Part shown: one piece after another, positions 54,347 to 61,936 of the stretch
How the letters are laid out: each line of letters opens with the position of its first letter
Position numbering within the stretch: the first letter of the stretch is position 1
Source of the DNA: Flammeovirgaceae bacterium SG7u.111
GTDB taxonomy: Bacteria; Bacteroidota; Bacteroidia; Cytophagales; Flammeovirgaceae
DNA length: 64,000 nt
NCBI GenBank assembly: GCA_034044135.1
Contig: CP139021.1
Coordinates: 2,805,635 to 2,869,634, forward strand
Reading direction: 5' to 3'
The notes under the pieces: generated by a model
What the model was told of the DNA's origin: nothing
Seen by the model: only the letters and a program-made list of their open reading frames with translations
Databases searched by the model: none
Program-made: the position numbers and the translations under genes

Positions 54347-55249
54347 TTATTTCTGTAAATGTTTTAAATTTAGTTCAGGATAATTGATCTTAGCATGTTC
54401 AATAAATTCATCTAAAGAATTAGGATATTTTAAAACAAAGTCAATTAGGCTCTTTTTTGGTTTTTTATATTGTTTATAAACTTCTTTAATAATTGCTTTT
54501 CTTGTTCCATCTTTCATTTGGGTAATCATTTTTGTAGGTGGATTTTTTTGGTTTAAAACTTCTTTAGAAATATAGTTGCTTGAAATAAACCAATTGTATA
54601 AGCTAGAATATGCTCTACTCCCAGAAATAATATTGTTTGGAAGTAGTATAATATGATGATGATTATTATTTATAGGAAGGTCAGCTGATTGCTTTTCCCA
54701 ATTCTTAGTATGGTCATTGTAAAATTCTATATCTACGGGATGAGTTTTTATAGAGTATTTATTGCAGATTGTTGTTGTGAAATCCGTAAATATATCACGA
54801 CATACATTTGAAATAGTATCTGACATTATATCTTGCCCAATTCCATCAACAAGTAGTAGAACATTATGAGCTTCATTGGTTATCGAAACACCCTGTCGAG
54901 CAAATCTATTATTTCTTAATGCGTTATATATATCTTCTGCTTTTGATTTTGAAATTGCTTTTCCTTTATTATTTGAAGAATAACCTAAATGATATTCATT
55001 GGGTTCATGTAAATGGTTTAAGAATGGAATGCCATTTTTAAAGTCATTTTTCTTAATATAATTATCATTAAGCTCTCTAAGAAAACTATTGAGTTTTTTA
55101 CTTAGTTGGGAGACTAATTTATTAGATTTATTTTTTTCAATTAGAAAAGGGTCAATAAATGCTAATAAATCCTCATCATTGATAGGGATGTCAACGAATT
55201 CTATATTACTATTTTTGATGTTAAAATGAGTCGTGAATTTCACTTCCAT
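54347..55249 (-). CDS. Hypothetical protein (300 aa) in the mobile-element cluster
   Basis: This 300-residue soluble protein has no signal or membrane segment. It is lysine- and asparagine-rich, and its DNA is visibly more AT-rich than the surroundings. Ordered motifs include IPINDEDLLAFIDPFLI near the N-terminus, NNRFARQGVSITNEA and a LLLVDGIGQDIMSDTISNV block. A basic C-terminus KQYKKPKKSLIDFVLKYP follows. I recognise no catalytic family. The flanks are all mobile or broken DNA (M3 and IS200 remnants on one side, a RAYT remnant on the other), so it is probably acquired cargo. A defence or toxin-like role is possible but unsupported. Confidence 0.7.
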   Translation of the reverse strand: MEVKFTTHFNIKNSNIEFVDIPINDEDLLAFIDPFLIEKNKSNKLVSQLSKKLNSFLRELNDNYIKKNDFKNGIPFLNHLHEPNEYHLGYSSNNKGKAISKSKAEDIYNALRNNRFARQGVSITNEAHNVLLLVDGIGQDIMSDTISNVCRDIFTDFTTTICNKYSIKTHPVDIEFYNDHTKNWEKQSADLPINNNHHHIILLPNNIISGSRAYSSLYNWFISSNYISKEVLNQKNPPTKMITQMKDGTRKAIIKEVYKQYKKPKKSLIDFVLKYPNSLDEFIEHAKINYPELNLKHLQK

Positions 55250-55433
55250 ATTTTTAAATTTATATATTAGGATGATTTCTTTTCCTTAATTACCACGTAT
55301 AGTACATTCTTAAATATAGTATACAATAGTTTGCTTTTCGAGTATATTCTATTTTTTCTTGTTAAAAATATGTACTTTAGTATTGTAAGACTTTATTAAA
55401 GTGCATCCAGCGGAGAAAACCAAGTTTGCCTTA

Positions 55434-55655
55434 CTATTCTAATAACCAAGATACATCGAAGTGTTGGGTTTTGGAGGCTAGGTGAAATTGTATAAATGCC
55501 TCCTTGCTCCCAAACCAATTGATGACTTCGTTTCTGCATAAGTAGGTTTTCTTTTCTGACAAGTGGGCGTGGTAAGAGGAATAGGGGTAGTTTCTGAAAT
55601 CAGTTACTAAACCATGTTTCTCATGGTTGGCATGATTAAATGTCGCATAGGTCAA
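55434..55655 (-). pseudogene. C-terminal remnant of a REP-associated tyrosine transposase
   Basis: The ~73-residue frame reads NHANHEKHGLVTDFRNYPYSSYHAH followed by a Trp/Phe-rich tail. It matches the C-terminal part of RAYTs, where ...HHNPEKHGLV.DFR.W.YSSYH is conserved. The HUH motif and N-terminal ~100 residues are missing. The broken end lies 12 bases from the first inverted repeat (55668), suggesting that repeat movement or deletion cut the gene. Confidence 0.7.
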
Positions 55656-55667
55656 TAGTAGTTGCTC

Positions 55668-55740
55668 TTATGCAACACCTACGGCGTTGTTATTATTAAA
55701 TTAGCAATTGCTACAATTGTGAAACCCATACTGGGTTTTG
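55668..55740 (-). repeat. REP-like two-hairpin repeat, inverted orientation (copy B-left)
   Basis: TTATGCAACACCTACGGCGTTGTT (first 20: TTATGCAACACCTACGGCGT) is followed by CTACAATTGTG and AAACCCATACTGGGTTTTG. Read on the minus strand this is the same order as R: hairpin, ACAATTGTAG, second hairpin, GTTGCATAA. Confidence 0.8.
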
Positions 55741-55821
55741 TTCTGTGCTTTAGGCTTATATAGTTTTTGGGCTTAACATTCCTGATTAAATATGAGGGCT
55801 GAGGGGTACTTAAGAAGTAAT

Positions 55822-55897
55822 ATCCCGTAGGGATTCCAAAATTGTAGAATCGAGAGAATAAATAAAAAACAACCCCGGGAGGGGTTGCATAAGATGT
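55822..55897 (+). repeat. REP-like two-hairpin repeat R, direct orientation (copy B-right)
   Basis: ATCCCGTAGGGAT hairpin with TCCAAAATTGTAG (55822-55847), then AACAACCCCGGGAGGGGTTG and CATAAGATGT (55868-55897). It lies 18 bases beyond the transposase stop codon and faces the inverted copy on the other side of the gene. Confidence 0.8.
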
Positions 55898-55914
55898 GAC
55901 AATTATATCAAGAA

Positions 55915-56379
55915 CTATTCAAAGAATTCAAAAAGATAGTTGTCATCAAACTCTATCTCAAACTTTTTCAAAAAGCCGATGTATTCTTGTTTGAAACTAA
56001 ACTTCTTGTGGTGCTCTTCTTGGTTTAGGATATACTGGTATACTTTATCCAAATCTGATTTGCTGTAAGAAAATGCCCCATATCCTTCTTGCCAAGAAAA
56101 TTTGCCTACAAACCACTTTTGTTCATTTATAAAAAGAGAGGAGCTTCTTTTCAGGTCTCTCACTGTATCAGAAATAGCATGTTTTGGGTTTAACCCTAGC
56201 AATATGTGGATGTGGTCGGGCATGCCATTGATGAGAATGCATTTATGCCCCTTGTTGTTTAAGTGAGTCGCCATATAAGGATAAAGTGTATCACGATGGG
56301 GCTTTCGCAACAGTCCATTCCTGTTTTTTACTGCAAAAATTAGTTGTATAATGAGTTGGGAATATGTTCCTGGTGCCAT
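55915..56379 (-). CDS. REP-associated tyrosine transposase (RAYT; IS200-like Y1 transposase)
   Basis: This complete 154-residue Y1 transposase has YSQLIIQLIFAVKNRNGLLR at the start and the HUH nickase motif NGMPDHIHILLGL (His56-Ile57-His58). KWFVGKFSWQEGYGAFSYSK is followed by the YILNQEEHH block whose Tyr (about 116) is the likely catalytic residue. These single-strand endonucleases cut and join at hairpins. It has no IS200-type ends of its own. Instead, inverted copies of the two-hairpin repeat stand immediately on both sides (55822-55897 and 56429-56499), the genomic signature of a RAYT with its REP sequences. It is probably functional. Confidence 0.92.
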   Translation of the reverse strand: MAPGTYSQLIIQLIFAVKNRNGLLRKPHRDTLYPYMATHLNNKGHKCILINGMPDHIHILLGLNPKHAISDTVRDLKRSSSLFINEQKWFVGKFSWQEGYGAFSYSKSDLDKVYQYILNQEEHHKKFSFKQEYIGFLKKFEIEFDDNYLFEFFE

Positions 56380-56428
56380 GGTTTTCTTTTTTCCAATTTA
56401 AGAATAGCCAAACTAGTTTCCAATATTT

Positions 56429-56499
56429 TGTGCAACACCTACGGCGTTGTCATTATTAAATCAATATTGCTACAATTGTGAAACCCATACTGGGTTTTG
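56429..56499 (-). repeat. REP-like two-hairpin repeat, inverted orientation (copy C-left)
   Basis: TGCAACACCTACGGCGTTGT is followed by CTACAATTGTGAAACCCATA and CTGGGTTTTG. It is nearly identical to the 55668-55740 copy and is the partner of 55822-55897 across the transposase gene. Confidence 0.8.
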
Positions 56500-56578
56500 T
56501 GCGCTGGACAAGTGTAGATGGGATGGTTTGGATTGAAGTTTTTGATTGCACTTTGTCAAGTACTTAAACCAAAGATTC

Positions 56579-56633
56579 CTACAATTGTAAAACCTCTCGT
56601 CATTCAGGGTGGGCAGGCTATACTGGGTTTTGT
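56579..56633 (-). repeat. Disrupted half-copy of the REP-like repeat
   Basis: CTACAATTGTAAAACC is followed by ~24 foreign bases and then TATACTGGGTTTTG. This is the same half-unit as in the other inverted copies, with an insertion in the hairpin. Confidence 0.65.
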
Positions 56634-56703
56634 TTTATGTTCCAAACAAGAGTGTTTTTTGGGTTCATCATTTTTGATTATATATAGAGATGCATAAGCA
56701 AAA

Positions 56704-56780
56704 AAATCCCGTAGGGATTCCACAATTGTAGTAAAAGAAAGTAAACAAAAAACAACCCCGTGAGGGGTTGCATAAGATGT
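56704..56780 (+). repeat. REP-like two-hairpin repeat R, direct orientation (copy C-right)
   Basis: ATCCCGTAGGGATTCCACAA TTGTAG (56704-56730), then AACAACCCCGTGAGGGGTTG and CATAAGATGT (to 56780). The ~70-base spacer to its left resembles the spacer of cluster B, so both clusters descend from one longer unit. Confidence 0.8.
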
Positions 56781-56809
56781 TCCAAGTAACGGATTGACCT
56801 CTACAAGTA

Positions 56810-56972
56810 TCAACCCTCAACAGTCTCCAAAGTATTACCAACACCTACTTCAGTAGCCGGAGCTATTTTGTACATCCCTTCGAAGTTGCGTAGCTATTTA
56901 TCGAAGATTTTGCGCTTTTTGTTACGCAGGGTGGCATCTTTGGCTTTTTCTTGAAGGGCGAAGCTATAAAGC
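56810..56972 (-). pseudogene. C-terminal remnant of an unidentified helical protein
   Basis: The minus strand reads ALQEKAKDATLRNKKRKIFD, a stop codon, then LRNFEGMYKIAPATEVGVG and ...TLETVEG with a terminal stop at 56810-56812. Composition is protein-like on both sides of the internal stop. It lies directly behind the 57010-57651 gene and may be the end of a second, degraded copy of it. Confidence 0.45.
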
Positions 56973-56999
56973 GATGGCCTCGTTTGGAGCGAGACCATC
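56973..56999 (-). terminator. Terminator-like hairpin after the 213-residue protein gene
   Basis: On the minus strand GATGGTCTCG pairs with CGAGGCCATC (one G.T), about 10 bases beyond the stop codon. Confidence 0.55.
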
Positions 57000-57009
57000 G
57001 ATCAGTTGG

Positions 57010-57651
57010 TTAGCTAATCTTTGCTTTCTCACTCTTCACTTTGCTACTTGCATTAACCGAAACCTGCCCATCAGGCGTCGCCTTATAGATTGCCTTGAAG
57101 GCTTTGAGCCAGCTGTGGAACTCGGCTTTTTGGATGTCTCGGTCTGCGGTAGAAGCTTTTGCCAAGTTGGCGGCGTGGAGGGCTTCTATGCGGAGAGTGG
57201 CTGCTTCTTCGGCTAGGAGTAGCATTTGTGCCACCAGTTCGGAGCTTACGTTTCGCTTTTTAAAGCGGTCGCTTATCACCTTGTCCTTTTGGGCGAAGCT
57301 GTAAAACTTGGTGATGTAGTCCATGATCCCACTGATGTCGTCGGGGCGTTTGCCTTGTAGGTTGAGGCTTTTCCAGATGCTTTTTTCTTCCTCTTCGTCA
57401 AAAATGTTACGGGCTTTGGCAATGTGCTGGGTATATACAGTTTCCAAGGTTTTCATCGCCTCGTGATATACATCATATCGCTTGCTTTTTTCGGCTTGCA
57501 GCTCGTCCCATCGGTAATTGGTCTCTTTAAATCGGTCGGCCATTGCCAGCCCCTCTTCCAATTCCTTTTTGGTGTAGCCTGCATTGTTTGCCTTGGCAAG
57601 CAATACGGGGTTCATCAAGATGGTAGAAAGGAATTCCCTGTTCTCCATCAA
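57010..57651 (-). CDS. Hypothetical all-helical protein (213 aa), possibly 5'-frameshifted
   Basis: A 213-residue cytoplasmic protein predicted entirely alpha-helical (ELEEGLAMADRFKETNYRWD; KAEFHSWLKAFKAIYKATPD). The coding-strand region upstream remains open without a start and reads KQEKPSNSWKKQL, continuous in style with the protein. The nearest good ATG (57707, MQTQEV...) is in a different frame. A single-base shift within about 57690-57700 would rejoin them. Either the gene starts at internal Met1/Met2 or it is a fresh pseudogene. No family recognised. Confidence 0.6.
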   Translation of the reverse strand: MMENREFLSTILMNPVLLAKANNAGYTKKELEEGLAMADRFKETNYRWDELQAEKSKRYDVYHEAMKTLETVYTQHIAKARNIFDEEEEKSIWKSLNLQGKRPDDISGIMDYITKFYSFAQKDKVISDRFKKRNVSSELVAQMLLLAEEAATLRIEALHAANLAKASTADRDIQKAEFHSWLKAFKAIYKATPDGQVSVNASSKVKSEKAKIS

Positions 57652-57977
57652 TTGCTTTTTCCAGCTGTTGCTAGGTTTTTCTTGCTTATAACTTCTTGTG
57701 TTTGCATGTGTTAAGTTTAAATTGGATAATTAATTAGTTTGCTTTTTAAAACGGTTAGGCAATTCTTTGTTGCCTCGCAAAAGAGCTAAAATCTTACGAT
57801 GTAAGCTATCCGTTATTTTTAATGTATAGCATGTCAAATGTAAGGTAATCGTAAAATGGGAAGGCAAATTGGGCAGTCCTTGCGCAAGTTTTGTTATAAA
57901 ATGTGCAAGAATTTAAGCAATGCTTACATCTTCAAAATTATTGTGTAGGTGATTTTGGGCTTTTTGAAGGAAAGTGT

Positions 57978-58290
57978 CTTCCAAAAGCCAGTGGAGTAGC
58001 TAAAATGTTTAACGTATTGACATAAAAGCTGAGAGGATGTCTATAAAGTTAGCAAGGGGTGCCTCAAAAGTTGGGGGGACGTCGTAAAAGTCGGGGGTAT
58101 TACATGAAAGCTGGTGGGATGGAGTAAAAGCTCGTGGGGCGAGGTAAATTTTTGGAGGATGTAGGAAAAAGCCCGTGTGGGAAGAAAAAAACTGGTGGTT
58201 TGCTTATAAAATGAGCAAAGACCAAAGTCGGAGCTAAAAAGCAAGAAGTAAAAGCCGGTGGGACGCTATAAAAGTTGGTCGTTGCCTTGT
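57978..58290. repeat. Degenerate G-rich tandem array with 20-base period
   Basis: About fifteen units share the form gtAAAAGctGGtGGGatgg. Strictly 20-base spacing of the AAAAG block holds for g58070, 58090, 58110, 58130 and the following four degenerate units to about 58210. Flanking units at 57987, 58007, 58028, 58048, 58254 and 58274 keep 20-22 bases. The period is not a multiple of three and the region has no long plus-strand frame, so it is non-coding. Confidence 0.75.
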
Positions 58291-58371
58291 TTTAGATGGA
58301 AGTTGTTTGGCTTGGACTGGGAGGGGTTTATGTAGGGGGTGGAGGAATTTGATAGAAATTTAGTTGATCAT

Positions 58372-58405
58372 ACCGACGTAAGCGTTTCAAAACACCCACG
58401 TCGGT
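58372..58405. repeat. Long imperfect palindrome
   Basis: ACCGACGT (58372-58379) and ACGTCGGT (58398-58405) enclose a second nested stem. As minus-strand RNA the whole 34 bases form a ~16-bp stem with G.U pairs. Confidence 0.7.
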
Positions 58406-58423
58406 GTGGTAACTGTAGAGCAA

Positions 58424-58455
58424 AGCCCTATAAGGTTTAAAAAACCTTATAGGGC
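58424..58455. terminator. Perfect 15-bp inverted repeat after pepO
   Basis: AGCCCTATAAGGTTT and AAACCTTATAGGGCT are separated by AA. It lies 23 bases beyond the M13 peptidase stop codon and probably terminates that transcript; the run of T at the centre and TTTG after it are compatible. Confidence 0.7.
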
Positions 58456-58478
58456 TCGAGGTTGTAATAACTAACCCT

Positions 58479-60494
58479 CTACCAAATAACAATCCTATCC
58501 TTTTCCTCCAAGAACATCTTGTCTTCGGGGCTTACATCAAATGCTTCGTAGAAGGGGGTAGCATTCATTAGCGGGCCATTCACGCGCCACATAGGCGGGG
58601 AATGCGAATTGTTGTGCAACCAGAGGTGCAGGAATTCATCTTTCATTTTTACTTTCCATACCCGGGCTACGGAGAGAAAGAAGCGTTGGTCGGGGGTGAA
58701 GCCGCCAAGTTTGGTGGTGTCTTGCCCTTGTTCTGTCATTTTGAAGGCGTCGTAAGCAACGGCTACGCCTGCTATATCTGCTGTGTTTTCGCCTACGGTC
58801 ATGGCGCCGTTCACGTGCAGGCTGTCCAACACCGTAAACGTGCTGTAGAGGTCAATCACCTGCTGGGTCTTCGCTTTGAATTTTTCATAATCGGATTCTG
58901 TCCACCAGTTTTTTACATTTCCTTCCTTGTCGTACTGAGCGCCTTGGTCGTCAAAGGTATGAGTGAATTCATGGCCAATTACCAGTCCGATCCCGCCATA
59001 GTTGAGCGCATCGTCGGCAGTGTAATCGAAGTAGGGAGGCTGCAAAATACCTGCGGGGAACACAATCTGGTTTGCCGAGGGATTGTTGTAGGCCGTTACC
59101 GTAGGTGGTGTGGTGAACCATTCCGACTTATCGACGGGCTTGCCCAGCTTCTCTATTTGTCGGCGATACCTGTCTGCCATAGCAGACATCCTATTCTCAA
59201 AGTAGGTATCTTTTCCTATCTCCACACTGCTGTAGTCTTTCCACGTATCTGGATAGCCAATTTTCTTGGTGATGGCAAATAGCTTTTCTTTCGCTTGAAT
59301 TTTAGTGCTGTCGCTCATCCAGTCGAGCTTGTCTATGCGCTTCGCATAGGCTGTCTGGATATTATTGACCAACACCAGCATGCGTTTCTTCGCCTCTTCG
59401 GGGAAGTATTGCTTTACGTACAATTGCGCCAAGGCATCTCCTAGGTTTCGATCCACCGCACTGGTGATTATTTCTCCCCGGTTCTTTTGCACCGACTGGC
59501 CGGTAAGGATTTTGGAGTACTCAAATGAAGCATCCACAAAAGGCTTGCTCAAGTTATCGGCATAATTGGCGATGGAGCGAGCTTTCAAGTAGACTTTCCA
59601 ATCGTCGATTGAAACGCTACTTAGTAGCTCATTGAGTTTGTCGTAATAGGCAGGCTGCCCAACATCTATTGAATCGGTTTGGGCTCCTAGGTTCGCCAAT
59701 AAAGTTGACCAACCGATGTTAGGGTGGCTTTTGTCAAGGTCTGCTACCGCCATTTTGTTGTAATTCGCCTTCACATCTCGGCGTTCCACCCGTGTTCGGT
59801 GCGATTCGGCAATTTGTTGCTCTATACCGTAAACCAACTCGGCATTTGCCGGGGCTTCTTCAGCAGTGCTCCCCGTGAGCTGGAAGAGGGTAGCAAGGTA
59901 AGTTTTGTAAGCTTGCTGGATGGTAATGGTAGAGGAGTCAGGTTTGAAATAATAATCCCTGTCGGGCAGTCCAATACCTGTTTGGTAGGCGTGGGCAATA
60001 TTCATGCTGCTGTTTTTGTCGTCTGGCCCTACTCGAAAAGAAATGATCGAATTGTTATAGACTTTAGCCGCTGCTGCCACATAGGCCATTAGGCTTGGCA
60101 GGTCAGAAATTGCCTCTATTTGGGTAAAAATCGGTTGGAGAGGCTCATGTCCACGTTGGTCGATGGCGGTGGTATCCATGCCCGAAGCATAAAAATCGCC
60201 TACCTGTTGCTCTATGCTGCCTTTAGGGTGCTCGCCTTGGGAAATACTGTCCAGTATCCCTTGCATACGCATCCGCTGCGGATAGTTCATAAACATGTAC
60301 GCACCGACACCCGCTTGGTTAGCTGGTATCTGGGCAGAATCGTACCAAATTCCGTTGGCATACCGAAAGAAATTATCCCCGGGGCGCAACGTGGAGTCTA
60401 TCCCCGTTATTTCGACAATGGGTTTTTCTGGTGGGGGAGTGTTGCATGCATGCAAAGCAAGCAGCGCAACCAAAAGAATCAAAAGATTTTTCAT
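58479..60494 (-). CDS. pepO: M13-family zinc metallopeptidase (PepO/neprilysin-like), lipoprotein
   Basis: This 671-residue enzyme has a lipobox LLALHAC (about Cys17). It carries the M13 N-terminal domain (NFFRYANGIWYDSAQIPANQ) and the catalytic domain. The zinc motif is GHEFTHTFDDQG (Glu at about 509) and the third ligand Glu (about 569) lies in ENTADIAGVAVAY. TPDQRFFLSVARVWK and a C-terminal IVIW correspond to the conserved F-x-C-x-x-W end region. It degrades short peptides at the outer membrane or in the periplasm. It is a single gene, flanked by palindromic elements on both sides. Confidence 0.94.
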   Translation of the reverse strand: MKNLLILLVALLALHACNTPPPEKPIVEITGIDSTLRPGDNFFRYANGIWYDSAQIPANQAGVGAYMFMNYPQRMRMQGILDSISQGEHPKGSIEQQVGDFYASGMDTTAIDQRGHEPLQPIFTQIEAISDLPSLMAYVAAAAKVYNNSIISFRVGPDDKNSSMNIAHAYQTGIGLPDRDYYFKPDSSTITIQQAYKTYLATLFQLTGSTAEEAPANAELVYGIEQQIAESHRTRVERRDVKANYNKMAVADLDKSHPNIGWSTLLANLGAQTDSIDVGQPAYYDKLNELLSSVSIDDWKVYLKARSIANYADNLSKPFVDASFEYSKILTGQSVQKNRGEIITSAVDRNLGDALAQLYVKQYFPEEAKKRMLVLVNNIQTAYAKRIDKLDWMSDSTKIQAKEKLFAITKKIGYPDTWKDYSSVEIGKDTYFENRMSAMADRYRRQIEKLGKPVDKSEWFTTPPTVTAYNNPSANQIVFPAGILQPPYFDYTADDALNYGGIGLVIGHEFTHTFDDQGAQYDKEGNVKNWWTESDYEKFKAKTQQVIDLYSTFTVLDSLHVNGAMTVGENTADIAGVAVAYDAFKMTEQGQDTTKLGGFTPDQRFFLSVARVWKVKMKDEFLHLWLHNNSHSPPMWRVNGPLMNATPFYEAFDVSPEDKMFLEEKDRIVIW

Positions 60495-60593
60495 AGTAGC
60501 TTTTGTGGTTCAAAATAGGTTGTTGACTGCTTAAAGATAGGGAATTTGGGGTGGGATGGAAGTACTAGAGGGTGTTTTTGTTGGAACGTTTTG

Positions 60594-60626
60594 ATTAACG
60601 CCGTTACTCAGAGTAACGGCGTTAAT
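60594..60626. terminator. Perfect 15-bp inverted repeat behind the serine hydrolase gene
   Basis: ATTAACGCCGTTACT and AGTAACGGCGTTAAT are separated by CAG. It follows the minus-strand serine hydrolase gene by ~50 bases, but there is no T-run, so it may be a repeat rather than a true terminator. Confidence 0.55.
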
Positions 60627-60673
60627 TTGAGTCCAACTTGTCCGAAGACATTACTAATGTCCGATTGGTTTTT

Positions 60674-61708
60674 CTATTGGAGATCCTTTTTCAGTATTTT
60701 GACAACTCTGTTGTTTATAATTTCTGATAAGTTCCAATTATATAGTTTAGAGTCAGTTGTGCTATAGAACGCAATAACAACAGCATCAAGGTCTTTGTGG
60801 TATTTGGCAAAACTCTGGTATCCGGGAACCCAACCGCCATGTTCATACTCGTAAATGGAGGAATATATTTCCTGTTCGCCCTGTTCAAATAATGATCCAT
60901 CGTTCAAGGCTCTTAGGAATGTACCTACGTCTTCTGCCGTAGCCAACATGCCATGCTCGTCTGCTTTTAAATCAAGGGGATGCCCTACATGGTAGCCACT
61001 CATTACATCGTCCATGTTTACTTCACTTAGCGAACTGAAGGTATGGTTAAGGTGTAGTGGCATTAGTATTTCTTCCTTAATGAATTGAAAGTTTGGATAA
61101 CCTAATGTGTTGTCCATTATCTTATTGAGCAGCAGATAGTTTGTATTGCAGTATTCATAGTCTTCATCTGGGGAGAAGTTTGCAGGCTTGTCCAGAATCA
61201 ATGCAAGGCTTTCCTCGTAAGTCTCGGTTGGCGCTGCCCAAAAGTTGAAAGCATCTGTAAAATTGGGAATACCACTTCTGTGCTGTATCATCAACCTCAA
61301 GGTGATTTTCTCAGCATTTTCAATTCTTCCGACAAGCTCTGGTAAATAATCGGCAATAGTTTTGTCCAACGAAAGGTGTCCTTCACTTACCAATTTGGTG
61401 ACAGCCACGGCATCATACAGCTTGCTGATGCTGGCAATCTTAAATAAGGCTTGAGGTTTGGCAGGGATCTTGGCTTCTCTATCGTGCCATCCGGCGGCAA
61501 AATACTGATGCGGTTTACCAGCTTGGTCTATATAGACAATCATTCCGTCAAATCCATGGTCAATGGCTTCCTCTAGCTGTTCTTGAACCGTGTCTGGTAG
61601 CGGCAGTATCCATGCCTTTACCAAAAGCCATGGCACAAAGTACAAGGAGGATATGGAACCTGCGATAAGGACTATTTTCAGAATTTGTTTTATTTTTTGC
61701 TTGGTCAT
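60674..61708 (-). CDS. Serine hydrolase of the beta-lactamase/D-Ala-D-Ala carboxypeptidase (class C) family
   Basis: From the ATG at 61708 (61798 gives a Cys-rich, non-signal extension) the protein is ~344 residues. It has an N-terminal transmembrane anchor (about 9-32). The active-site SxxK is SISK (Ser93, Lys96) and the second motif YxN is YCN in DYEYCNTNYLLL. A weak third motif HGGWVPGYQ (usual KTG/HxG) is HGG. Family members hydrolyse D-amino-acid esters or peptides, or small esters. Anchored on the outer face of the inner membrane, it may act on peptidoglycan peptides. Next to a C45-type amidase. Confidence 0.9.
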   Translation of the reverse strand: MTKQKIKQILKIVLIAGSISSLYFVPWLLVKAWILPLPDTVQEQLEEAIDHGFDGMIVYIDQAGKPHQYFAAGWHDREAKIPAKPQALFKIASISKLYDAVAVTKLVSEGHLSLDKTIADYLPELVGRIENAEKITLRLMIQHRSGIPNFTDAFNFWAAPTETYEESLALILDKPANFSPDEDYEYCNTNYLLLNKIMDNTLGYPNFQFIKEEILMPLHLNHTFSSLSEVNMDDVMSGYHVGHPLDLKADEHGMLATAEDVGTFLRALNDGSLFEQGEQEIYSSIYEYEHGGWVPGYQSFAKYHKDLDAVVIAFYSTTDSKLYNWNLSEIINNRVVKILKKDLQ

Positions 61709-61936
61709 ACTATTTGAGGGAGGAGAATTCAGGACTTGCTCATAATAGTTGCCTATCAGAACAATTCCTGCCACACAGTAACAATTACATAGCGCCAATT
61801 CGCCAATTGTGCTTTCTAGTTGCGCTCTCGCAAATTAACCCAAAAATACAACTAGTCCAAGGCTACGGATGATTGAGAGTTTATTGATGAAATAGGAATG
61901 TGTTTTGCTAGTTGATCGAATGCTCAGGCTTATTAC

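Larger units (their letters stand above)
57652..58478. other. Gene-free region before pepO (about 830 bases)
   Basis: It holds the 20-base-period array (57978-58290), the palindrome (58372-58405) and the terminator (58424-58455). The first ~320 bases show only the putative frameshifted start of the 213-residue gene. Confidence 0.6.

Noticed and set aside
58041-58244. 67-residue minus-strand frame through the 20-base array
   Set aside because: The array period is not a multiple of three and the frame simply follows the purine bias; no family.
57978-58290. Possible CRISPR array in the G-rich repeat region
   Set aside because: Units are 20 bases with no conserved repeat/variable spacer alternation, and no cas gene is near.
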